This document shows, one piece after another, positions 40,320-50,320 of a DNA stretch of 64,000 bases. Numbering within the stretch: the stretch's first letter is position 1; the number at the start of each line of letters is the position of its first letter. The stretch comes from Luidia sarsii. Lineage: Eukaryota > Echinodermata > Asteroidea > Paxillosida > Luidiidae. The notes beneath the pieces are model-generated. The model did no database searches. It worked only from the letters and a program-made list of their open reading frames with translations, and was not told the origin of the DNA. The translations under genes and the position numbers were made by a program. The DNA is taken from contig OX465114.1 of NCBI GenBank assembly GCA_949987565.1, positions 4,554,832 to 4,618,831 on the forward strand, in the 5' to 3' direction.

Positions 40320-40476
40320 CAGTAATGAAGGCAGCTGTTGGAATTTCCTTGATGACTGTATAGGATTGTTGATTCATTGGATCATCATTAGGATTAATCA
40401 GCAAATGTGCCTGTGCACTTTCTATGAACTCGATCAAATCTGTAAATATTTCCTCATTGACATCTGATTGAAGGTT
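40320..40476 (-). CDS. ORC3: ORC3 exon 1 of those visible (first recognised, not the gene's first)
   Basis: A 157-bp exon with acceptor CATTTGCATCTTCAG and donor GTTAGT on the minus strand. It reads NLQSDVNEEIFTDLIEFIES, a variable linker, then IKEIPTAAFITG, which runs into VNVTDH of the next exon. Vertebrate ORC3 has NLFDNLIEFLQKS and LREIPTAALVLG. The exon starts in phase 0 without a Met, so at least one upstream exon encoding roughly the first 60 residues is missing. I did not find it between 40476 and 48000. Confidence 0.95.
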
Positions 40477-40574
40477 CTGAAGATGCAAATGGAAGAAAAA
40501 CACAAATTCAAATATTCAAATGTACAGCAGTTACCTTGTATTTGACAGTTGGTTGACTATTTAGGAAGGCCACC

Positions 40575-40700
40575 AAATGGGAGCTAGATAGCTCAGATGG
40601 TAAGAGTGCTGGTACGCAAGTCCCTTCCAGTCAAAGTTTTCTTTGCCAATTTCCAAAATTACTTCTTAGTCAGTTTTTTCTATAACTGTTTAATTTCCCA
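40575..40700 (+). repeat. tRNA-like repeat fragment
   Basis: GCTAGATAGCTCAGATGGTA at 40583 is a good box A-like start. It is followed by AGAGTGCTGGTACGCAAG, then TCCAGTCAAAGTTTTCTTTG and a degraded tail with CAGTCAGTTTTT. Box B is damaged (most of GGTTCAAGTCC is lost). It is the same module as at 1756-1810. Confidence 0.7.
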
Positions 40701-41136
40701 AAATCATTTAAATTTCATTTAATTGCTTGTATAAACAATGTTTACAATCCAAGTATCAGGCAAATTCCTTTCAATAGTGTTAAGAATTCTGATTGATCTT
40801 CGGGCCAAATGTGAAGCACTATTAAAATTATGTAAATTGTTGCTCCGACTCTGTAGAGCCTACACCCCGTCAAGCTCAATTGTTCACATCGTCAGGTGAG
40901 GGCGGACAATGAAAATCCTTCCCCTAATCCGTCCTTTAAAAGGAGTGGATCTGTCATCAGTCAGCAGACTCTTAAGCCTGGGTTCGGCCAGCTACACCAA
41001 CTGCAATGACATGAAGTTACAGTAATAAGGCGTGGCTCAACAAAATTAACAATTACCTATTTAGTACCTCAGGTTTTTACACTTCTGTAATCAATGGTCC
41101 ATCCCAAAAACTTATCACCACCACCTCTTTTATTCT

Positions 41137-41345
41137 AAAGACCCAATACAACATAGGGAAGATCGGAAAACATCGATGTCCACAGATGTCCCTCTAATTT
41201 ACACAGTTTGTAGATGGTCATGATAGAATCCTCATGTTGAAATCTTAGTCTGGGATGCTGTACTTCTTGAGAAATCGTCACTCAAACATCGACAATAATA
41301 ATTTCTCTTGCGAGTAATTTTATTATCGCATTTCGGACAATTCGT
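41137..41345 (+). mobile_element. Left part of the AAAGGCCCAATACAAC MITE family
   Basis: AAAGACCCAATACAACATAG at 41137 begins a stretch matching 23531-23700 (GAAGATCGGAAAA, GTAGATGGTCATGATAGAAT, GGGATGCTGTACTT, GAGAAATC.TCACTCAA). The right half and right inverted end are absent. Confidence 0.75.
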
Positions 41346-41700
41346 TGAATGCTGTCCTCACACGACTGTTAAAAAGATTGTCATTCTTACTTGGTCAACG
41401 GCTGCAGTTTGTCCGAAAAAATGTGCTAGTGCACATACGGTACATGTACATGTACGGTACACAAGGTTCCGTGATTCGCACCATCGTTGTTGAAACGCTG
41501 GAGTTCCAAGGCAAAAGAGCTTGTAAAGTTGGAGTGTACAATGCAAAGCTGGGCGAAATCATGCCGGATGGTCTAGAACAGACTACCAGGCCTTCTACTA
41601 ATACTACTGTACTACTACCACTAGCCTCAGCTTCAACCAACCAAGCAAAAGTACAGGAATGTGAGTATTTCGGAAAGAGTTGCATATAGAAAAGTGCATG
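41346..41700. other. Unassigned, with short ACATGTAC and TAC-repeat tracts
   Basis: Several open frames cross here but none matches a known family. GGTACATGTACATGTACGGT at about 41440-41459 is the usual palindromic tract. TAC-rich sequence lies at 41597-41625. Nothing further is supported. Confidence 0.4.
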
Positions 41701-41730
41701 AAACAAGGCTTGAAAGTGAAACAAAGTACT

Positions 41731-42639
41731 CATCGTCGGCTTCCTTTAATCTCGCAAGATCATGGATGTGCGCCGGGGTTGGAGCACCGTCTGCTGTGGC
41801 TGTGCAGACCAATACGGGACTGGCAAACTCGGCCACAGGTGGTGCAGGTGAAGGGGCTGTCAGTGGAGGGTAGTCGCTGGCTGTTCTTCCGACGGGCTCA
41901 TTTGTCCACTGCAGCCTGGTGTTGTTTTTCCTCTGATTTCTTGAGGCCTGTGTGCAGTACGTGTCTCCATGTGACTCTGTCAGCAGCCAGAACCTCCCAC
42001 GTGTCACAATCGATGTCTAGTGTCTTGAGATCCCTCTTGCAAACATCCCTGAAGCGCAGTTTTGGGCGTCCGAGGGCTCGTGTGCCTGAAGCGAGTTCCC
42101 CATACAGAAGATTTTTTTGGAAGCACCCATCTTCCATGCGACGAACGTGGCAAAGCCAGTGGATTCTGCGTTGCTGGAGGAGTGTGTACATGCTGGGCAG
42201 TCCCATTCTCTGCAGGACGTCGGTGTTCGTCACGCGGTCTGACCATGTGATGTTTAGTATGCGTCTCAGGTTTCTAAGGTGGAATAGAGAGTCCAGGACT
42301 CGCTGCCACTGAGGAGGGTGCTGAGAATGCATGCTCTGTACACAGCTGCCTTGGTGTTGGTGGTCAGCTTGCTGTTTACCCACACTCTTTTTGACAGCCT
42401 GGCGAAGGTAGTGGAGGCCTTGCCGATGCGTCTGTTGATTTCGCTGTTGAGTGAGAGGTCATCCTTGATGGTGGAGCCTAGGTAGGTGAACTTGTGGACG
42501 ACGTCCATCATGCTACCATTGACTGAGATGCTTGGTTGATTCTCAACATCCTGGCCCATGACGTTGGTCTTTTTTATGCTGATGGTCAACCCAAAGTTTT
42601 GGCTAGCACGCAAGAAGCTGTCCATGAGTGCTTGTTTAT
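41731..42639 (-). mobile_element. 5'-truncated non-LTR retrotransposon with 30-bp target-site duplication
   Basis: The minus-strand reading includes NFGLTISIKKTNVMGQDV, HKFTYLGSTIKDDLSLNSEI, GSESWTLYS, RRIHWLCHVRRMEDG and LLYGELASGTRALGRPKLRF. A C2HC finger follows (41784-41852, CTTCGRVC … HSHSRRC), then a short 3' end. This is the palm-distal C-terminal part of the same kind of LINE as at 1-1480. It is flanked by AAACAAGGC(T/C)TGAAAGTGAA plus ACAAAGTACT at 41701-41730 and 42640-42669, one mismatch in 30. That long duplication shows target-primed insertion. A frame break lies near 42270-42380. Confidence 0.93.
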
Positions 42640-42669
42640 AAACAAGGCCTGAAAGTGAAACAAAGTACT

Positions 42670-44129
42670 ATACTGTAGTGTAATATGTAGTAGTACAACC
42701 ATGGAAGAATAAGGAGGGATGGTACTAAGTTGGTACTAAGTACTAAACAGTGCTACCACTACAGTACTACTAGTACTACTACTAAGTACTAGTACTAGTA
42801 CTTTGTAGTAGGTGTCAAGATTCCCGAGAATCCTAAGAGGAGGGGAATGGTTACTGCCAGCCATTGTGAACAATGGGGACATCGACCAACACAGAAATTA
42901 CACAGCTAGAGTTCCTCTTAAGCATGATAGTATTATATTTACAATATTTACAATAAATTACACGACAGATGCACTCTGTCTAATATTAACACACACACAC
43001 AATTATAATTGATTGGGATTTGAACCCGACACCTCTGGCTCACCACCATGGACTCACAACCACCACCATGGACTTCCGGTCAGCCAACTCAGTCCCTCTG
43101 GACCACAGGGAGATCCCCAACAGTGGTTCGGCTCCTGGCCTCACTTGGTCATAGTCATCAGTAAATCTTTAAATTTATATAATATATGACAGCCCCGTTC
43201 GTGCCTTCCACAGCAAAACCCCAGTTTTGTTGACAAATGTTGTCAGTGTCTCTATGAGATACAACACCATTGCCTACTGCTCTGCGGTTCTGCTGGGTTT
43301 TTTTCGGACAAAAGCCTGTTTACGCCCATGAGCATTTGATGTCAGAAGTCATTTGAAGTTTCAGTCAAAACTGGCCAGATGATTGTAAGCAGATTGATTC
43401 CCCTCCCAGACAAGACTTCATCAGAGTTAGTGCAGTATTGCTACATTCTGAGGTAAATACTGAAACTTGCCACAAAAGCTGGGTTTCCTCAGAGAGCAAG
43501 AGTTCATAATTGTGTTATGATGAATGGTGTGGTGTGTGTTTTCTTCAGGTAAAGAATGAAACAAAATTCTCAAGGCAGTGAACACTCTGAAATTCACTCT
43601 GATCTCTTGGGATGTTGATTGATTCTAAACTAATATACTGTAAACTGTAGATAAAGCAAACCAAATTTAATAATGCGATCGTGAGGTATCCTTTGTAAGA
43701 GAATCAGAATATGTTGTACATATTAATTTTATCAACATTACCTCAATGCCAGTTCAGATATCAGAATTATCTGTCATATTTCATATTTGTAAATTCAGAG
43801 GTACATGTATTTGACCGTATTTCATATTTCATAAATGTTTTATTTTCTAAGAATAAAATCATTGGTGATTGCCTGCCTCACAATTGGGAAGTTTTTAAAA
43901 AGCAATACATGTACAGGACGTACCAGTATTGAAAGTCAGTTTGGAGGTTTGTTCCCACGACAAATACATTATTGATCTATTGGCATTTGCCGGCAGTTAC
44001 CATAGACACACCATCCAACATCTTGAATCTTGATATGGTTGCATTGGTCATGGTTGTGCATTACGGCATCAGAGATGATTCCTGCCCATTGGCTCCTTTC
44101 AGCAGCCTGTAAAACCTTGACAGGTTTAT
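42670..44129. other. Unassigned sequence with TAC/CTAGTA microsatellite
   Basis: ACTACTAGTA-type repeats at 42755-42805 and a short CA run at 42990-43000. At 43995-44115 the minus strand reads AERSQWAGIISDAVMHNHDQ, reminiscent of the C-terminal tail of LINE polyproteins; evidence is thin. No gene is supported. Confidence 0.4.
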
Positions 44130-44460
44130 TTTTTAAGAAATTGAAAAATTGGCAAAGAAAACTTTGACTGGACCAGGCCTTGAACCTGAGATTTCTTTAT
44201 TAATGTACAAATGCTCTTCCGTCTCAGCTTTCAAGCTCTTAGATAGTGGCCTTCCCTAAAACATGTAGTCAACTTGTCTTTGCCACAGTGGGGGTGCCAG
44301 TCAGAAGCAATTCAACCATTAACTGCTGTATCTCCAGGGATCACAACTGCTTTCATTTTGATGCAAACAACCAATTGTTGTAAACTTGGCTACAGCAGCT
44401 CGGGAATCAAACAAAGTGGATGTAGCATTTTCAATTCAAGTCAGACAAACAAAGAATAAA
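44130..44460 (-). repeat. Composite tRNA-like repeat, copy 3, uninterrupted
   Basis: Reverse-strand copy used as reference for the family. The tRNA-like module complement is at 44150-44240 (GGCCTTGAACC at 44176, GTCTCAGCTT at 44221). Then come CCATTAACTGCTGTATCTCC, AGGGATCACAACTGC, ACCAATTGTTGTAAAC and GGCTACAGCAGCTCGGG. In its own orientation the tRNA-like module is 3'. Confidence 0.75.
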
Positions 44461-46040
44461 ACGGACTTGAAACTTTTGAACCAATTGAAAAATAGTCAAA
44501 TTTTGCTAATAGTTTGCAACATTTTTGCATGTTACTTGTTACTTGTTATTTTGTAAGCATCATACACTTAGCTTTCTCAATGGCAGAATTTGTTCTGCCT
44601 TTTAGAAAAGTCCTGCTAGGATCTAACCGTCAAGTCCCTTCAAAATTTCCGTTGTTTGCAATTTGGTCATTTTAGTCAGTTTGCAACATGCTTTCAGTTT
44701 CATATTATTTTCTAAGCAGTTGTTTTGTTGAGAATAGTGGTATTGCAATAGTGGTGTGACTGGGGTTAATTATTTATCCTAGCAGATGTAATTTACATTG
44801 ATCTCTAAAACAAGTAACTCCATAATGAACAATCAGTTACCCGATATGTCTTTAATCTATACTGAAAAAAAAAACACTTTCAGCTTGTTTGTTGATACTA
44901 TTCAGTATTCATGATAATGGACTTACCTTGTTTACCCATCTTACATAATTATTTATATTAAATAAACCGAAATAAGGATGTACTAGTGTGCACAGGATTT
45001 ACAAAACAATACCATATTGCTTGTAAGATGCACCTTTAAATTCATGTACACTTTATTATGAATAATTAGAACAATAAAATGTTACCTTTCAGCTAATATC
45101 ATGACAGTTGTGGAGAAAAAAAAATTATATCATAATATCAGAAATTCTTTGTCATATTTATCTTGTTAGTAAACAAAAACCAGTAACACATTATCACTCC
45201 TTTGGGAGGGGATGATCGGTCAAGAACGTGTCACTGTAAACTATTACCAATATCATATCAAAGTCGTTGTCAAGGATCTGATCTCTTTTAATTTCCAAAC
45301 TTGAGAATCATGTTTTTTTGTAAAGTATGCCAGTCAGCTAGCCATTGGTATATACCGTACATGTACCATTTGAATGCCACTAGTATACATGTAGGATAAA
45401 CGTCCAGTAATTTTTTTGTAAATACCCAGCCTTCATGATGCAACTGGATGGTATACTCTGTCTACAATTACAAACGTATTCACAGACATTTCAAAGTGTA
45501 ACTAAAGGGGCAAAACTGGTTCATACTTTAGTACCATGGTAAAACTCTACATGTGCATTTTGCAACTGTTCATGTGGTAATGACCATGGTAATAGTATTT
45601 TTTTATTTAAATGTAGGCTATGCGTCAATGTTACTTATCCCTTTGCCAAATTTAGTGGAAGTATTTTTCTGTAAGGTTCAGCCTTCATGGCATCGAGTTA
45701 TCGGTTTCAAATTAAGAAATTGCTAAGATTTTTGACAAAAAACGGCATGGAAGGAAAATACATCCTCCATAGCAGATCGAAGCTGTGTGCTGTCAATTCC
45801 CCCGGAAATCCCTTTATAAAATTCATCTTCAGATAGGGGTAGGAAACAGTAATACATGTAGTACGAATGAAACCCCAATTGTATATGGGACCGTGGAGCT
45901 ATAAAAAGGAAAGCTCCATGATATGACATAGACAAGTCGACCTATAAATTCAATCAACTACACATGCCGCTTCAGCGAAAGCCATATACAGTACATAAGA
46001 TATACCCCAAAGTACAAATATGAATGTTGTGCATATGTAG
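44461..46040. other. Unassigned; decayed Penelope-like terminal fragments at 44470-44530 and 44600-44700
   Basis: AAAAGTCCTGCTAGGATCTA with GTCAAGTCCCTTCAAAATTT at 44610-44650, and TTTAGTCAGTTTGCAACATG after it, are an old family 1 terminal sequence. TAGTTTGCAACATTTTTGCA at 44508 is another fragment. The rest is AT-rich with no gene seen. Confidence 0.5.
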
Positions 46041-46076
46041 TGCCCCCCCCCCCCACAATCTGGGGGGGGGGGGTAG
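46041..46076. repeat. C-run/G-run palindrome
   Basis: A run of about 14 C, the spacer ACAATCT, and a run of about 12 G form an inverted repeat that can make a hairpin, and each G strand can make a quadruplex. Run lengths may be affected by assembly error. Confidence 0.85.
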
Positions 46077-46092
46077 GACAGTGGGCTAGAGA

Positions 46093-46172
46093 AAACTCTG
46101 TATACAAAGGGCAGAAGGAGAAACCTTGACTTAAGTAATTGTACTGTTCACCTGTCACAGGATCGCCACAAG
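46093..46172 (-). repeat. Probable gypsy LTR fragment (second copy at 47463-47540)
   Basis: ACAAAGGGCAGAAGGAGAAA, CCTTGACTT, AGTAATTGTA and GCCACAAGTG occur in the same order and orientation as at 47463-47540. The latter follows the gypsy polypurine tract and LTR start, so this may be a solo LTR fragment or a duplicate made on insertion. Confidence 0.6.
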
Positions 46173-46417
46173 TGTCTTTAATATTCTCCTCACATCACAC
46201 AACAACGAACACTTGTTACTAAACCTGTTGTTCAAATATCTAATTATTATAATCACTACGAAAGGAGAAATACAAAGTTTAATCACTTTCACAGTTTCAC
46301 TAGCCCAAAGGTAGAGAAACAACACCACAAACTCATTGAGCCTGGTCCCCATGTGATTACCATGGCAACATGCCTGGCTCTGCAACTGTTATGCAACCAC
46401 AGAACCTCAGGCTTGAC
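46173..46417. other. Spacer, nothing recognised
   Basis: Short unassigned sequence between the LTR-like fragment and the next MITE. Confidence 0.4.
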
Positions 46418-47003
46418 TAAAGCCGCATTCGCACTGGACTTAAAATGGGTAAACTAACCAATAAATGGGTAAATTAACCATTATAAGTCCAGTGCGGACA
46501 GCCCAGTAAGTTTTCCTCCCAGGTAACTTACCTGACTCAAATAGGTACAGTAGTTTAACCGACCAACTTCTGCCCAGTTAAATTGACCAGGTCAGTTTAA
46601 CCGAGCCGAAAAGTCCAGTCTGGACACGACGTCTCGGTAAATGACTCGGTAAAAAACCACATCCGGTCCGGCGCCCCGCATTGCCTCGATACCACATGAC
46701 GTGTCCCTGTTCACAAGACTCGTGCGGGCGTGGGGTAGCAACGTGACTACAGTACATGTACATGTACATGCACATGTACATACATGTATGTACACACGGC
46801 CGGTAGATTGTGTATAACATCCGGTGAAAGGTCACCACGAAAGCACCCTCATGCGTTTGTTTGCGCCAGTCGGTTAGTTTTACCGATCATCTCAGTTAGT
46901 TTACCTGAGTCGAATAGCCCAAGTGCAGATGCCTGGAAGATTTACCCATTGGAATGTTACCAACAGGCTTGGTAAAAAATAATTCCAGTGTGGACACCAC
47001 TTG
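46418..47003. mobile_element. Probable MITE with AAAGCCGCATTCGCAC-type ends
   Basis: The left boundary is TAAAGCCGCATTCGCACTGG. The right boundary ATTCCAGTGTGGACACCACT is a loose complement. Internal (G/C)AGTCCAGTGCGGACA-like and GGTAAACTAACC/GGTTAGTTTACC motifs recur in both orientations. A similar, shorter element is at 53475-53727. The inverted similarity is imperfect, hence moderate confidence. Confidence 0.45.
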
Positions 47004-48078
47004 GCAGCTGGCTAAATTAAACAACCAATTAGGGACCAAACTTCCTGTCCAAGGAATGTGCTATACAGGATCTTAGCACTACCATGGAGGAAGGAATTTT
47101 CCTTCCTCCATGGCACTACACACATACATGTACATGTACATGTACATGGGCCCAATGACACTAGACTTACATATGTGGAGTGGTGGTCCAAGTACTAAAG
47201 CATCAGGACAATGAACTGTTCCCTTTCAGGAAAATACCAAAGTTTCTTTATGGTCTAAAGAACTTGATAATTCCCTGATCTAAATCATTCTACTTCCTGA
47301 GGATTCTCTTACTCTGGTGGAAGAATTCTTCGCACAAGTTATTTCAGTCAAATTACCAAACACTTACAAAGTCAAAGATGGCAATAACCTGAAATAAAAC
47401 AATTCAAATGCAATAATTTGTACTAAACAACAAGAATCAAAATAAAAACTGTACATACCTATAAACAAAGGGCAGAAGGAGAAACCTTGACTTGACCTTG
47501 AGTAATTGTATTATTCACCCGTCAGAGGCTCTGCCACAAGTGACCAGCACAACCACCCAAGGCGGCTATCCCCCTGTCCCCTGCCAGCACAGGCATCTTC
47601 CACTTCCTGAGTGGGGGCACTAAGGGGTTACTTAAGTCGGCTGTATTGAGTTAAAACATTTTAAAAATACGGGGTGTCCGATTTCCCTATTCTCAACACT
47701 CTCCCCTGCAAAATTAAATGTTGTCCCTAACATTTGACAAAAAACAAAAGTAATATAACAGTAATGGCATATTAGTAGTTCCTTTAAGGATCAGTTCATA
47801 GTGTCCATTCCTAGAGCTGGTGGCTCTACAGGTGCTTTATGGTTCCTTCCCATGCAGCAACCTCGTAGAGGGGGAGGTCGATGGGTTTATGACATCCATC
47901 TTGCTCGTCTCTGGATCTCGAGATCCTGTATTCTGGAACATACAGGAACTAGTGTTCAATGGAACATTGGAGGAAAGTACCAGTGAAGCTACAGTTCGTG
48001 GGCCTTGCATCACAGCATGACACCTCAGGGGTCCGGTACTCGTACGGGAGGTACTCATGGTGCGGGCTCACGGTCCTT

Positions 48079-49013
48079 CTATATACTAAGCACTGCGCAG
48101 TGGTTTCTCCTCTTCACTGGACACGAATCTTCAGCTGGACAGTAATACCATGCACAAGGGATGGTCCAAGGTGGTGCATACAGGTAGTTTCCCATCCACG
48201 CTGTGGACATCACTGGTAACACTTGATGACTGTAGGGATTGACCCACATCGGCATACCCGGAATGGTTGGGTGTGGTGCCTGCATTGGGTACATTTGTGG
48301 TTGTTGATGCACAGGAACTGCATTTATGGCTTGAACAGCTGGTGTGCCTAGCTGATTGTACCCAAAGACTCTGGGTGGGTGCCGAACACGTGTTGGTCTT
48401 CCTTGGACCTCTGGTGCGGTATGGTCCATATGATTCGCAAGTCCTACTGCAGAGGGGGCGGCATCCTCTGTTGCGTTGTCAGGGCTGTCTGGTTGTTGTG
48501 TCTCTGGTTGCTGAATATCTGGATCTACCTGATCCTCTTCTTTGGCTGCATCAGGGATCACAGGGTCCAAACAAGGCAGATCATGTGGGGAAACAACATC
48601 CAGTCCAGTCGGTGCCTGAACAAAGGCCATAGCCTCTGGATTCAGCTCCTGAGTGACATCAGCTTGGTCTAGCTGCCCCGTCGGAGTGGCCATCACGAAG
48701 TCGTGCTCATCGTCAGAGCTCTCGTCTATGTCAGCGTTTGGAGCAGGTGGCTGGTGCTGGGCTCATCATGGCCGTGCTGGCTGACGAGTTGGCTGTGGAG
48801 GGTCTTGCGCAAGGGCTCTCTGGTGTGGCGTGCAGGGGGCTTGTCTTTCAGAAATCTGCAAACTTGGGTACAGTAGTGCTGTACATCTCGCTGCATGTGA
48901 GGCCAGAAGAATCTATCTCGGACAAGCTGGAGGACTGGTCCAGAGCCCAAGTGACTCATGTTGTCATGGAGTTCTCGGTAGATGACTGGTCTCAGTTTAG
49001 CTGGAATGACCAT
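48079..49013 (-). pseudogene. Gypsy integrase zinc-binding domain joined to polyprotein tail, core deleted
   Basis: REL.HDNMSHLGSGPVLQLV followed by DRFFWPHMQRDVQHYCTQVC is the HHCC domain of integrase (48880-48980), with the second Cys pair altered. About 40 codons later, near 48740-48790, the sequence passes straight into a Pro/Gln/Asp-rich tail (NADIDESSDDEHDF, RPTRVRHPPRVFGYNQLG, ending at 48079). The D,D-35-E catalytic core of roughly 150 residues is absent. The short distance and frame change suggest a single internal deletion. Confidence 0.85.
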
Positions 49014-49061
49014 CTGGGAGCGGGTGTTGACTACGTTGCTGAGCTTCAGGTGGTTCCACTC

Positions 49062-50317
49062 TCAAAGTAGTGTGACTGTGTCGGGTAGGTCATTAACTAT
49101 TGCCATTTGAGTGGGTCGACGCCCCTTCTGGAGATAGCTATGAGCTACACCTGGGTCTTCACTCTGTGCCTGTTGTACATCATCTCTGGTTAACAGGATG
49201 CTGTCAAAGGATGAAGGGGACACACCTGGAGGCTCCATGTTGGCTGAGACTGCGGCAGCCCAGACTATGCTACCCTTTGCCTGAGCCTCTACTGCTTCAA
49301 CTGTAATGCCTATGTCATCCAGGGAGACTTCTTTGGTGTAGTCCCGGATGTAATCATCCATGTCGAGCGAAAGCCTTGATAGAGTATCAGCATCGACGTT
49401 GTTTTTCCCTAGCCGGTACTTGAAGGTGAAGTGGAAGTCGGCCAGTTCGGAAACCCATCGTTGACCAGTGGCGTTCAGACGAGCTGATGACAACACGTAG
49501 GTCAGGGGGTTGTTGTTGGTGTATACCGTGAACGGCGGGGAGTAGAACCAGTGGTCGCGGAACTTCTCGCAGATGGACAATTTCAGAGCAAGGAACTCCA
49601 GCTTGCCTGATTTATCAATGGTAGTTCCGCTCTGCAGGGGTCAATGTGCGGGATCGATAAGCGATCACTCTGAGCTTCCCACGTTGTCTCTGGTAGTGGT
49701 ACAGCACCGCACCAAGCCCATCTTGAGAAGCATCTGTATGGACAACAAAGGGCTCGTCATAGTCCGGAAATGCCATGACTGGTGGGGTGACAAGGAATCC
49801 AAAGAGTTTCTCCAATATCTCTTGGTGCTCCGTCGTCCACTCTATTTTCTGTTTAGAGTGTGGATGTCCTGTCTGGTTCTTCATCTTGGCTGTCTTCCGA
49901 CAACCCGTTGGCTGTCTGTTGCTCAGGCTGGATTAGGGCATACAGCGGCTTGGCGATGGATGAGAAGCCTTGTATGTAGCTCTGATAATAACCCAAGAGC
50001 CCTAGTAGCTCCCTCACATCTCCAACTGTTGTCGGCTTCTTTTCCACTAAGAACTTTACTGCAGCAACATCAGCAGGGTCAAAGCGATGACCTTCGCTGG
50101 ACACCAGGTGGCCAAGGTAGCGGTCTTCTTGCTGAAACAAACTGCATTTCTTTGGTCTGAGCTTGACCCCATGTTCCTTGAAGCACCTCAGGACTGTCCG
50201 CAGGTTCCCCAGATGGCTCTCAAATTTCTCAACAAGGACCAGGACATTGTCCAGGTATGTCGTTGCGATATCACCGTAGATACCATCTAGGCACTGTTCC
50301 ATATAGCGTTGGAACAC
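49062..50317 (-). pseudogene. Gypsy reverse transcriptase palm and RNase H, frameshifted
   Basis: The palm reads FQRYMEQCLDGIYGDIATTY, then LDNVLVLVEKFESHL. The catalytic motif is YLDN in place of YLDD (about 50246-50257), which should abolish activity. GHLVSSEGHRFDPADVAAV and RELLGLLGYYQSYIQGFS follow. RNase H-like sequence continues in another frame as FVVHTDASQDGLGAVLYH (49615-49884) and then YSPPFTVYTNNNPLTYVLSS and KYRLGKNNVDADTLSRLS (49062-49580). At least two frame changes lie near 49860 and 49590. Confidence 0.88.
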
Positions 50318-50320
50318 CCA

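Noticed and set aside
43995..44115. LINE C-terminal tail (AERSQWAGIISDAVMHNHDQ) as a separate annotated element
   Set aside because: The resemblance to LINE tails is suggestive, but only about 40 residues are readable and no other part of a LINE is adjacent.
44924..44945. A tiny Met-Gly-Lys-Gln first exon with a GTAAGT donor on the minus strand
   Set aside because: Twelve bases of coding sequence cannot be supported by sequence alone.
45723..45935. Minus-strand peptide LPLSEDEFYKGISGGIDSTQ as the missing ORC3 N-terminal exon (vertebrate has LPIEDYFNKGKNEPEDSKLR)
   Set aside because: The similarity is short, the following residues do not resemble the conserved FETYQLIW segment, and no donor in the right phase to join exon 40320-40476 is evident. 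It is left as a lead only.
47360..47390. A 21-bp micro-exon (VIAIFDF) between TTTATTTCAG and GTAAGT on the minus strand
   Set aside because: The splice-like context is good, but there are no neighbouring exons and the position is beside gypsy LTR sequence; probably chance.
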